Below are positions 1 through 6,005 of a stretch of 6,350 nucleotides of DNA, in pieces. Origin of the DNA: Metabacillus rhizolycopersici (GTDB taxonomy: Bacteria > Bacillota > Bacilli > Bacillales > Bacillaceae); the NCBI RefSeq assembly GCF_020075705.1, contig NZ_JAIQUM010000142.1, positions 1-6,350 of the forward strand, written 5' to 3'. Position 1 is the first letter of the stretch. The number at the start of each line of letters is the position of its first letter. Position numbers and translations under genes: made by a program. The notes below the pieces were generated by a model that had not been told where the DNA came from, searched no databases, and saw only the letters and a program-made list of their open reading frames with translations.

Positions 1-928
1 GTAAATGGGAATTTCCTCCGTAAAGTTCACCAGAACGGATGAGTGTTAAGTAATCGATAAAAAGAATCGGTTTTTTGTTTGGAAATTGATTCATCAATTT
101 TCGCGTTTTCGCTCTCATCTCAGCAACGGTTTGTCCAGCACCATCAAATATTTGCACATGGGTTTCATTGAGATCACCAATCACATCCGACCATTTATTC
201 TTTTGACTTTCATTTAGCATTCTTTTAGGATCCCGCATTTTTGTACGGTTAAAGCCCCCTGTTGAAGCAATTAATCGTTTGGTTATCAGCTTTTCAGGCA
301 TTTCCAAGGAAAAGATGAGGGGCAAATAACCAGCCCAACCCGACATTTTTGCGAAATGGAGCATGACGTCGGTTTTTCCCATCGATGGTCTTGCCGCTAG
401 GATCGTCACTTCCCCATCCTGAAATCCTCCTGTCACTTCGTCGAGCTTTTTGATACCCATTGTTGCACTTTTTAAGATTTTTTGATCTTCCCAGGGTGCC
501 TCATAGATACCTGACAACGCTTGTTGTATGGACGTATGATCATCCATCTTCATTTGGTTAATTTTATCCAATTCGGCAATGACCTTAGCAATCTCCCAAT
601 CATTCATAGCTGCAACGGTTAAAATGTTTCTCTTTTCCCGTTCCTTCCAAAGATCAAGAATAAGCTTCTCTATTCCTTCAAATTTCTCAAGATCCGCATA
701 CGATAACAGCTCCGAAAGGTAAGACATTCCGCCAAATGATTCGAGGTCAGGTAAGGTTGTCAGCGAAATTAAATCAATATTCTTACCAGCTCGGCTGAAT
801 TCCACCATTCTTCGCATCAATTCTTTATGCCGTGTCCCTTCAAGCTGTTCTGGCTGAATGACGGTATCCCCCAGTAGGTACTCTGCCTTCATCAAGCTTC
901 CTAAGAATGCTTTTTCCGCAATACTCAC
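1..928 (-). CDS. DnaB-family replicative DNA helicase, phage-type (partial, C-terminus off the left edge)
   Basis: Hexameric 5'-3' helicase that unwinds DNA at a replication fork. The visible 309 residues start with a DnaB N-terminal helical domain (about 1-100; note EKAFLGSLM near the start and FGGMSYLSELL around 65-75). They continue with the RecA-like ATPase domain: Walker A ARPSMGKT at 179-186, the SLEMP motif at 207-211, and Walker B ILFIDYLTLI at about 288-297. The frame is still open at base 1, so the DNA-binding and arginine-finger end is missing from the window. Full-length relatives are about 420-460 residues. The start is GTG at 928-926, sharing its first G with the upstream TAG stop, with GGTGAGGAG just before it, so translation is probably coupled to the DnaD-like gene. 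Chromosomal Bacillus helicase genes do not normally sit beside a dnaD-like gene, so a prophage or other mobile-element origin is likely (inference). Function is confident from the motifs; the symbol is left blank. Confidence 0.93.
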   Translation of the reverse strand, partial: MSIAEKAFLGSLMKAEYLLGDTVIQPEQLEGTRHKELMRRMVEFSRAGKNIDLISLTTLPDLESFGGMSYLSELLSYADLEKFEGIEKLILDLWKEREKRNILTVAAMNDWEIAKVIAELDKINQMKMDDHTSIQQALSGIYEAPWEDQKILKSATMGIKKLDEVTGGFQDGEVTILAARPSMGKTDVMLHFAKMSGWAGYLPLIFSLEMPEKLITKRLIASTGGFNRTKMRDPKRMLNESQKNKWSDVIGDLNETHVQIFDGAGQTVAEMRAKTRKLMNQFPNKKPILFIDYLTLIRSGELYGGNSHL

Positions 929-1920
929 TACTCCTCACCTGCCGTTAGATCAAGCTCAAATCCACTTGGAATTGCTCTTCCAACAGGAAAAGATTCGGTT
1001 GCTTGCCTAGGCTTTGGTACAGGCTTTTGGTGCTCATGATAAGCATCAATTTCCCCTACGGTCAGTAACGATTCATTTTCCCAGTTTCTCAGAATCCCAA
1101 TAACATAGTTCAGCTTTCGTTTGTTATTGGCACAGGCAATCTTCATGGCTTTTAAGATGACTTCCTTTGGCTGTAGAAAACTAGAATCATCTAGCCAGGA
1201 TAGCAGCTGCTGTTTCGCATTTACGTTTGAAAAGCCAAAGCCATTATTGTCCCAAAACGCAATAATCTCTTGAACATCGTTTGTGTTTTGATCTAGTGCT
1301 TGATCCTCTATCTTTGGATTATTCTCTATACTGGGGTTAAAAGCTTTTTGTTGTTGTTTTTCTTTTTCTTTTTCTTTTTCTTTTTCTTTTTGCCCACGTA
1401 TCGTAGAACGATGCATGAACGTATCGTCAACTTCTTCCTCTTCCGCATCTAGATCTGGATTATTTTCTCTATCATCCTCGGCACATGACATCCTTTCAGG
1501 CTCACAAAAAGATTCATATAAGCTACGAATTTCCTGTTTATGAATCTTTTCTGCAACATATCGAATAAGCGAGGTATCCTCAACTTCTTTTAATTCAGAT
1601 AAAATACAATCCATGATCGGTTTCCCGCCTTTATGTAGGTTATCCTTCCCCCAGTTTTTAATCGCAAGCTCTCTCGTTTTAGGATTGTAACGAATCAATT
1701 TGTGATGCCAGATGAATCGTTCCATTAACGAATGAACACTCTCAATCGAATAACCCAAATCAAAAGCCATTTGTTTTTTCGTAATGCGATAGATTCCAAT
1801 TTGAGTCGTGTGTGGATTTGTAAGAAGATAGAGATAAAAATACTTATCCTCCGGGGTCATCTCTTCTGAAACAATCGGATTCTTCCAAAATTCAGTACGT
1901 ACCATTCGATATTTTGCCAT
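928..1920 (-). CDS. DnaD-domain phage replication protein (helicase loader/replisome organiser type)
   Basis: Probable replication initiation protein that recruits or loads the helicase encoded immediately downstream. Three parts are visible in its 330 residues. Residues 1-140 form a conserved winged-helix-like region (starting MAKYRMVRTEFW, with the helix-turn-helix candidate ITKKQMAFDLGYSIESV) of the kind found in Bacillus phage replication proteins. Residues about 140-213 are a charged, low-complexity linker rich in Asp/Glu with an alternating Lys-Glu run at 177-188. Residues about 215-287 form a DnaD/DnaB_2-like C-terminal domain containing the signature Tyr-x3-Ile-Leu-x2-Trp (Y272 to W280) followed by a Thr. 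The start is ATG at 1920-1918. An AAAGGG sequence lies 12 bases upstream, so the ribosome binding site is rather distant. The stop overlaps the helicase start by one base. The family assignment rests on motif recognition; the specific loader role is inferred from gene order. Confidence 0.88.
   Translation of the reverse strand: MAKYRMVRTEFWKNPIVSEEMTPEDKYFYLYLLTNPHTTQIGIYRITKKQMAFDLGYSIESVHSLMERFIWHHKLIRYNPKTRELAIKNWGKDNLHKGGKPIMDCILSELKEVEDTSLIRYVAEKIHKQEIRSLYESFCEPERMSCAEDDRENNPDLDAEEEEVDDTFMHRSTIRGQKEKEKEKEKEKQQQKAFNPSIENNPKIEDQALDQNTNDVQEIIAFWDNNGFGFSNVNAKQQLLSWLDDSSFLQPKEVILKAMKIACANNKRKLNYVIGILRNWENESLLTVGEIDAYHEHQKPVPKPRQATESFPVGRAIPSGFELDLTAGEE
1357..1391. repeat. Hexanucleotide microsatellite (TTTTTC)n inside the DnaD-like gene
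   Basis: Five TTTTTC units plus a final TTTTT on the plus strand. On the coding strand this is GAAAAA repeats encoding an alternating Lys-Glu stretch in the interdomain linker. The unit is six bases, so gain or loss of units would change linker length by two residues without breaking the frame. Confidence 0.9.
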
Positions 1921-2310
1921 ATTCAGCCACAGCCCTTTCTACTTAGAAAATATTTTTCATAGACTATATATAGAAAAATGAAGAAGAGAGTAGCGGATGT
2001 TTCACATAAAAATGTAAATATTTTGTGACGAAATAATGATGTGGTTCTTATCACACCTCAGTTAAGCTATAAAGTGAGACTTCCATTTGCTACGATTGTG
2101 GAGCAACTCAGGTAGAAAATGATCAAACTTTTTTATAAAACTGAAACTTAAATTTGCTAGATAAGAATCCATTTTGATCAATACAAGGCTCTTAGAAACT
2201 GTTACTAGCAAATTTCATTTTCAATTGTGTGTGAGTCATTCCGAAATGTAGTAAAATCATATAGATTAGAATAATTGTTAAAGTGTGATGAAAAACGGGG
2301 TTAAGAATTT
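1921..2310. other. Intergenic region between divergent phage-type replication genes and sensor kinase
   Basis: 390 bases with no convincing gene. It contains the upstream regions of both divergent genes and several inverted repeats: an imperfect TCACA/TGTGA arm pair at 2002-2028, a 9-base pair with one mismatch (2055-2063 and 2105-2113), and a strong 19-base pair at 2142-2223. No promoter with good matches in both hexamers was found for either gene. A 10-base palindrome CTATATATAG is at 1965-1974. The junction between a probable mobile element and the host chromosome could lie here (inference). Confidence 0.6.
2142..2223. repeat. 19-bp imperfect inverted repeat pair with 44-bp spacer
   Basis: The left arm 2142-2160 and right arm 2205-2223 are inverted copies matching at 17 of 19 positions. 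The inner 11 bases (AAATTTGCTAG against CTAGCAAATTT) are perfect. The spacer is 44 bases with no T run after the right arm, so it does not look like a terminator. It could be a binding site for a dimeric regulator or recombinase, or the remains of a small non-autonomous element. No function can be read from the sequence alone. Confidence 0.75.
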
Positions 2311-3639
2311 ATGAAAAATAAGAAGTTGAAGTCAATTTTTGTTTTATCTCTTCTATTATTGGTGATTTTTATGATGGTTAATATATTTTCTTCTTATTTT
2401 GACATAAAAAAAACAGCGGAAAACGCCATCGCTAACCAGAATATAGAATCTGCAAAATCAATAGCTGCCAGTTTGGATACAGAGACCTATAAACGATTTC
2501 TTGAGAATCCTGTAAAAAACAAGGAGTATCTAGAAATCAAACGGTATTTAGAAGATGCAAGAGAAACAAACGGCGCTTTACATGTGTATACACTACTTGT
2601 TGACAATCCTAAAGTATCCAGGGCGATGATTGCCGCCATGCCTGAAAATGAAGAATTTCCAATAGGAGGAATATGTACTATTCCAGAAGAACAGGTAGAG
2701 ATGGCTTACAAAGGATTAATCTTTTCAACTGACATTATTACGGATCCAGTATATGGAGACTATTTAACGGTTGGAGTACCGATAGAGGATCAGTCGGGTG
2801 TCATTATTGGTTACCTAGGGATTGATATTAGCGCAGATGTCGTTAATAGCATCAGCGGGAAGGCATTAAAAAGCAGCATTTCCAGTCTTGTTTTTAATGG
2901 TTTATTTGTCATCCTTATCCTTGCCTCTTTTCTTATCCTCCAAAATTGGTATATGAGAGAGCTAAAAAAAGAAGTAGGTGATACAGAGGATACCTATCAA
3001 TTAGAACTACAATCATTAATTTCGTCTGTTCAATCTTTACGGCATGATTTTTCAAATCACATTCAGGTACTTCACGGTTTACTCAAGCTTGATAAGCAGG
3101 ATAAAGCACTCGATTACTTAACTAATCTTTCTAAGGAAGTACATTTGATTGAATCTATTAACTTAGATGTCGATAATCCAGGGTTATCCGTGCTATTACA
3201 AACTAAAAAGCTCGCGGCTCAAAATCATAACATTGATGTTCATTTTGATGTCTTCCATGATTCATTTAACACAATAAAAACCACAGATCTAATTAAATTA
3301 TTATCAAATTTAATAGACAATGCAATAGAGGCGACAATAGAATTACCTGAACAAGAACGAAAAATGAAGATTGTATGTAAAGTAGCTTCAAATAACTACA
3401 TATTTGAAATAACCAATACAGGACTCGCGATTAATGAAAAAGATAAAGAACATATTTTCAAAAGTGGTTTCTCGACTAAAAGGGAACGACAGGGAAAAAC
3501 GAGGGGGCAGGGCCTATTTATCGTTAAGGAATTAGTAAGTAGGTACGGTGGAGAAATATCAATTGATTCTAATAAAAGCCAAACGGTTGTACGTGTGGAA
3601 ATTCCAATTAATATAGGGAAATTACAACTTTCTAAATGA
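2311..3639 (+). CDS. Membrane sensor histidine kinase with extracellular Cache-like domain (Spo0B/GHKL type)
   Basis: Two-component sensor that should autophosphorylate on His and pass phosphate to a response regulator. Order of parts in 442 residues: transmembrane helix about 9-28; extracytoplasmic sensor region about 30-190 whose end (YLTVGVPI then GYLGIDIS) is typical of Cache domains; transmembrane helix about 192-211; a Spo0B-like helical hairpin with H-box RHDFSNH at 244-250 (H245 the likely phosphoacceptor); and a HATPase domain with N-box NLIDNAIEA (N337), a divergent G1 (ITNTG, Asn in the usual Asp position), F-box near F383, and G2 GQGL at 399-402. An in-frame TAA lies two codons before the ATG, so the start cannot be earlier. 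The ribosome binding site is weak (GGGG at 2297-2300). No response regulator is adjacent, so this is an orphan kinase within the window. Relatives often sense small organic ligands, but the ligand is unknown. Confidence 0.93.
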   Translation: MKNKKLKSIFVLSLLLLVIFMMVNIFSSYFDIKKTAENAIANQNIESAKSIAASLDTETYKRFLENPVKNKEYLEIKRYLEDARETNGALHVYTLLVDNPKVSRAMIAAMPENEEFPIGGICTIPEEQVEMAYKGLIFSTDIITDPVYGDYLTVGVPIEDQSGVIIGYLGIDISADVVNSISGKALKSSISSLVFNGLFVILILASFLILQNWYMRELKKEVGDTEDTYQLELQSLISSVQSLRHDFSNHIQVLHGLLKLDKQDKALDYLTNLSKEVHLIESINLDVDNPGLSVLLQTKKLAAQNHNIDVHFDVFHDSFNTIKTTDLIKLLSNLIDNAIEATIELPEQERKMKIVCKVASNNYIFEITNTGLAINEKDKEHIFKSGFSTKRERQGKTRGQGLFIVKELVSRYGGEISIDSNKSQTVVRVEIPINIGKLQLSK

Positions 3640-3736
3640 AAAAACAACACAGCTACGGGGGGACGAAATAGAGGTTTTTGGAGTTGTTGTTAATATTCTG
3701 GAAACTTTGGATACTATTGTACTTAAACAAACGGGT

Positions 3737-3772
3737 AGCGATTCTTCAATAATTGAAGATCGCTTTTTTCTT
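3737..3772 (+). terminator. Rho-independent terminator of the sensor kinase gene
   Basis: Arms AGCGAT-T-CTTCAA (3737-3749) and TTGAAGATCGCT (3753-3764) pair over 12 bp with one bulged T and a TAA loop, followed by a T-rich run. It lies about 100 bases after the kinase stop codon. Confidence 0.9.
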
Positions 3773-3818
3773 ATTCAAGTAACGGGCAGATTTAGTAGAG
3801 GAAGGAATCCATTCGGGC

Positions 3819-3834
3819 GGTGACAGGCACCTGT
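3819..3834. repeat. REP-like palindromic motif GGTGACAGGCACC
   Basis: GGTG/CACC arms flank ACAGG, and an overlapping second palindrome ACAGG-CA-CCTGT extends to 3834. From memory, similar GGTG...CACC palindromes occur as dispersed intergenic repeats in Bacillus-type genomes, some next to REP-associated transposases. Only one copy is visible here, so its repetitive nature is inferred. Confidence 0.45.
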
Positions 3835-3839
3835 ATTTA

Positions 3840-3892
3840 GAAAAAAGGCCTCTACGCTAAAACTTAAAACACGTCTTGGATCGTAGAGGCTT
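3840..3892 (-). terminator. Rho-independent terminator of the CBS/thiamine-binding operon
   Basis: On the minus strand, GCCTCTACG (from 3890-3882) pairs perfectly with CGTAGAGGC (from 3856-3848) across a 25-base loop. It is followed by C and then a run of six T. It lies about 110 bases after the last gene of the minus-strand unit and faces the kinase terminator. Confidence 0.85.
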
Positions 3893-3998
3893 GATTACTT
3901 ATTTGATTTCATTTTGAATTACTCGATCAAAAGAACTCATAGTTGAAGTATTTCATTTGACGGGATACATATATGGTTCGGCTTGGAAGTGCGATTTC

Positions 3999-4289
3999 CT
4001 AATCCAATTCTTTCTCAACCTTGTCAATTTGCTGATCCATATCCATTTGTTTATCTGTACGATGGTCGATATTAATATTGGTAACGATTCGTTCCGGACC
4101 CACTTCAAGTGCTTTTTGATGCATTTCTTTGGCCACTTCCCACAAATCGTCGAGATCGCCTTCTAAACCGGTTGAAGCCTCATACTTTAAATCTTTTTCC
4201 TCAATCACTCGTACTTCATCGGTTACCTGTGAACTGAAACTTGGAGAATCTGTTCCAACTGGAACAATACTAATTTCTAATAACGGCAT
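3999..4289 (-). CDS. MTH1187/UPF0045 (DUF77) family thiamine-binding-type protein
   Basis: Small cytoplasmic protein of 96 residues, close to the roughly 100-residue size of this family. The start MPLLEISIVPVGT, the middle segment LKYEASTGLEGDLDDLWEVA and the late segment ERIVTNINIDHRTDK fit the family's ferredoxin-like fold. Members of MTH1187/YkoF-type families bind thiamine or related pyrimidines, but what this copy does with the ligand is not known. The chosen start is ATG at 4289-4287, with AGAAGTG six bases upstream. A GTG three codons earlier at 4298 is in frame and would give 99 residues, but it has no Shine-Dalgarno sequence. The gene lies about 60 bases after the CBS-domain gene on the same strand with no terminator between, so it is likely co-transcribed from the sigma-B-type promoter. 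Confidence 0.85.
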   Translation of the reverse strand: MPLLEISIVPVGTDSPSFSSQVTDEVRVIEEKDLKYEASTGLEGDLDDLWEVAKEMHQKALEVGPERIVTNINIDHRTDKQMDMDQQIDKVEKELD

Positions 4290-4349
4290 TTCTGGCACTT
4301 CTTTGTAATCTTTTTCATCCAGCCTTAGGTATCGGAAACATTGTACTTT

Positions 4350-4787
4350 CTAATTAGCATGTGAATTTTTGGGTTCGGCAGGATAAGAAATATCTTTAAG
4401 GGCTTGTCCTGCTTCGTCACTCGCCTGATTATTTACAGCTAAATCACCCAGGGAGACCATTCCTACCAATTTGTCCTCTTCCACAATGGGAAGACGGCGA
4501 ATTTGGTGCTGCGACATTACTCTTGCAGCATCTTCCACTGACATTTCTTTGTTTCCTTTTACAACATTGTTGGTTACTAATTCAGAAATCGTGGATTCAC
4601 CCGAGAGATCATTGGCCAATCCCTTAATGACTAAATCTCGGTCGGTTACGATTCCTACTAATTTTTCGTTATCACAAATTGGAACGACCCCTACATCAAG
4701 TTTCTTCATTTTCATGGCTACTTCTTTACAAGTACTTTCAGGACTACAGCTTTCAATATTGGCAGTCATTACTTCAGCAACATTCAT
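4350..4787 (-). CDS. Tandem CBS-domain protein, YhcV-like
   Basis: Stand-alone pair of CBS domains (Bateman module) in 145 residues, the usual length for YhcV-like Bacillus proteins. CBS1 lies roughly at 5-60 (starts AEVMTANIESCSPEST and includes LVGIVTDRDLVIKG). CBS2 lies roughly at 68-125 (includes MSQHQIRRLPIVEEDKLVG and SLGDLAV). Such modules bind adenine nucleotides and regulate partners; no partner or catalytic domain is fused here. The start is ATG at 4787-4785 because AAAGGAGG (4802-4795) sits seven bases before it. The upstream in-frame ATG at 4793 lies only one base from this site, and an even longer open frame to 4838 would begin inside the promoter region. A sigma-B-like promoter precedes it, implying expression during general stress. 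It is the first gene of the unit that includes the thiamine-binding-type protein. Confidence 0.92.
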   Translation of the reverse strand: MNVAEVMTANIESCSPESTCKEVAMKMKKLDVGVVPICDNEKLVGIVTDRDLVIKGLANDLSGESTISELVTNNVVKGNKEMSVEDAARVMSQHQIRRLPIVEEDKLVGMVSLGDLAVNNQASDEAGQALKDISYPAEPKNSHAN

Positions 4788-4794
4788 GCTCATT

Positions 4795-4802
4795 CCTCCT
4801 TT
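4795..4802 (-). promoter_or_regulatory. Strong ribosome binding site deciding the CBS-gene start
   Basis: AAAGGAGG with a seven-base gap to the ATG at 4787. It places the start 17 codons inside the longest open frame. Confidence 0.9.
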
Positions 4803-4822
4803 ACGATTTCTCATTTTATTTA

Positions 4823-4848
4823 CTACCCGCCACATCAAATGGTTAAAC
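4823..4848 (-). promoter_or_regulatory. Sigma-B-type (general stress) promoter
   Basis: Read on the minus strand: GTTTAA (4848-4843), 14-base spacer, GGGTAG (4828-4823). The known Bacillus sigma-B consensus is GTTTAA, 12-15 bases, then GGGTAT, so 11 of 12 key bases match. The expected transcript start near 4815 leaves a short leader containing the AAAGGAGG site before the CBS-gene ATG. Confidence 0.8.
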
Positions 4849-4944
4849 GTGTTGTATTTTTAACATAGTTATTCGGAAGTGAGCTAATGTTTCGGAAGGG
4901 ATTAATTATGGTGTAAAGGTTTAAGGACATACGATATACTTTTA

Positions 4945-4982
4945 AAGAACTAAAGCTACATTGTGTAGACTTACTTGTTCTT
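4945..4982. repeat. Imperfect stem-loop of unknown role
   Basis: Outer arms AAGAAC (4945-4950) and GTTCTT (4977-4982), and inner arms CTACA/TGTAG around TTG, form a hairpin with a bulge and two mismatches. There is no T run on the plus strand. On the minus strand only TTTAAAAG follows, so a terminator role is weak. Confidence 0.4.
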
Positions 4983-5093
4983 CAATATAAAACGTGCAAT
5001 AAAAATTAGCATGTAATTTGGGATTATCAAAGTCACAATTGATCAATGGTAGATGGAATGTAATATTGGAGAAATCATAATAGTCCTATGTTT

Positions 5094-5122
5094 TTGAGGA
5101 ACAATAAATTGAAAAGTAATAA
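5094..5122 (+). promoter_or_regulatory. Possible sigma-A promoter for the deacetylase gene
   Basis: TTGAGG (5094-5099), 17-base spacer, TAATAA (5117-5122). Each hexamer matches the consensus at 4 of 6 positions. In such AT-rich DNA this may be chance. Confidence 0.3.
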
Positions 5123-5146
5123 AAAGGATATAAAGCGAGGAGTTTT

Positions 5147-5881
5147 ATGAAAAAGGTTGCAATGTTTTTCCTATGTCTTCTTATATTAATTCTTCCATCA
5201 CAAGCTTTTGCTCAAAGTAAAATACCTATTTTAATATATCATTCGATTGATGAATTTAAAGGGCAGGGTTCTAAGGAGTTATATGTAACACCGAAGAATT
5301 TCGAGAAACAAATGATTTATCTAAGAGACCATGGCTACACATTATTAACTTTTGATCGATGGCAAGACATTTATAAAGTAAACAAACCCATTTTCATTAC
5401 CTTTGATGATGGGTACAAAAACAATCTGAATGCATTTGGTATCTTTCAAAAACTGAAAAACGAACGTTTTAAACCAACTGGTACCATTTTTGTTATTTCT
5501 GACTTTATCGGTCGCTCCAACCGATTATCGAAATCGGATTTAAAAATGATGGCTGATTCGGGGATCATCTCAATTCAGTCTCATACTGCTACACATCCTG
5601 ATTTGACGAAAATAAAAAATTATGAATATGAACTGAAAGGGTCCAAAGATAAAATTCAAAAAATAACAGGCAAACCAGTTAATGCTCTTGCGTATCCATA
5701 CGGAAATTTCAGTAACAAGGTCGTAGCAGAAACGAAGAAATACTATTTGTTTGGACTTACGACAACTCCTGAACTATTTTCTGAGAAGGGCATAAAAGAC
5801 GAATTCTATCTTTTACCACGGATCTATATCAAGTATTCAACTACTCTTGATGACTTTGCAAAGATCGTTGACGGAGAATGA
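5147..5881 (+). CDS. Secreted polysaccharide deacetylase (NodB/CE4 family)
   Basis: Predicted exported metal-dependent deacetylase acting on N-acetylated cell-wall or surface glycans. Residues 1-22 are a signal peptide (MKK, hydrophobic core, cleavage likely after AFA). The mature part starts with IPILIYHSI (26-34), as in YxkH/IcaB-like members. NodB motifs: TFDDGY at 85-90 (D87 catalytic base, D88 metal ligand), SHTATH at 145-150 (H146 and H150 metal ligands), YPYG at 183-186, and LPR before the C-terminus. All metal ligands are present, so it should be active. Its 244 residues are a normal length for single-domain members. The signal peptide has no cysteine lipobox at the cleavage point, so it is either secreted or wall-associated. 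The ribosome binding site GAGGAG lies four bases before the ATG. A terminator begins four bases after the stop, so it is a single-gene transcript. The exact substrate (peptidoglycan or exopolysaccharide) cannot be told. Confidence 0.93.
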   Translation: MKKVAMFFLCLLILILPSQAFAQSKIPILIYHSIDEFKGQGSKELYVTPKNFEKQMIYLRDHGYTLLTFDRWQDIYKVNKPIFITFDDGYKNNLNAFGIFQKLKNERFKPTGTIFVISDFIGRSNRLSKSDLKMMADSGIISIQSHTATHPDLTKIKNYEYELKGSKDKIQKITGKPVNALAYPYGNFSNKVVAETKKYYLFGLTTTPELFSEKGIKDEFYLLPRIYIKYSTTLDDFAKIVDGE

Positions 5882-5884
5882 AGG

Positions 5885-5917
5885 CGGTTACTATACCAGG
5901 TAATCGTTTTTTCTTTT
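5885..5917 (+). terminator. Rho-independent terminator of the deacetylase gene
   Basis: CGGTTAC (5885-5891) pairs with GTAATCG (5900-5906), 7 bp with one G-U pair and an eight-base loop. It is followed by six T, C and four more T. Confidence 0.88.
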
Positions 5918-6005
5918 GGAACCAAGAGAAAGTGGTTAATAGTGTTTATAAGCAAATAGGTAAAGAAACAGGAAAAATGGTTTATTGAGGGAAGGAGGAA
6001 TCTCA

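Larger units (their letters stand above)
3640..3998. other. Convergent intergenic region with two terminators and a REP-like palindrome
   Basis: 359 bases between the stop codons of the convergent sensor kinase and thiamine-binding-type gene. It holds the kinase terminator (3737-3772), a small palindromic motif (3819-3834) and the opposite-strand terminator (3840-3892). No protein with a credible start and ribosome binding site was found, and no remnant of a response regulator was recognised after the kinase. Confidence 0.7.
4849..5146. other. Intergenic region between divergent CBS gene and polysaccharide deacetylase gene
   Basis: About 300 AT-rich bases without a convincing gene. It contains an imperfect stem-loop at 4945-4982 and the deacetylase leader. 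A minus-strand open frame of about 47 codons (roughly 5085-4944) has no ATG or ribosome binding site and no recognised similarity. Confidence 0.6.

Noticed and set aside
3396..3650. Minus-strand open frame opposite the kinase C-terminus
   Set aside because: It is a shadow of the kinase frame, which carries clear ATPase motifs.
3636..3823. Possible response-regulator remnant after the kinase (ATGA overlap, then an open frame from about 3665)
   Set aside because: The ATG frame stops after 11 codons. The other open frame lacks a start and any receiver motif and passes through the terminator.
3910..3960. 12-codon minus-strand frame (MSSFDRVIQNEIK) just before the operon terminator
   Set aside because: No ribosome binding site and no known match; too short to support.
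3957..4166. Plus-strand open frame opposite the thiamine-binding-type gene
   Set aside because: It is antisense to a recognised family member, with no ribosome binding site.
4280..4318. 13-codon minus-strand frame starting MKKITKKCQKC before the thiamine-binding-type gene
   Set aside because: It has an AAGG before it but is very short and overlaps the start of a recognised gene in another frame; most likely chance.
4471..4863. Plus-strand open frame opposite the CBS gene
   Set aside because: It is antisense to clear CBS motifs and crosses the sigma-B promoter region.
4351..5014. Shared 11-mer AATTAGCATGT at the CBS gene end and near 5004
   Set aside because: An 11-base match between two places in a window of this size is expected by chance.
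4944..5085. Minus-strand open frame of about 47 codons upstream of the deacetylase
   Set aside because: It has no ATG or ribosome binding site and no recognised similarity; its length is within chance for six frames of AT-rich DNA.
5878..5988. 36-codon open frame overlapping the deacetylase stop (ATGA)
   Set aside because: It reads straight through the deacetylase terminator hairpin and T run, has only a one-base gap after GGAG, and resembles nothing known.
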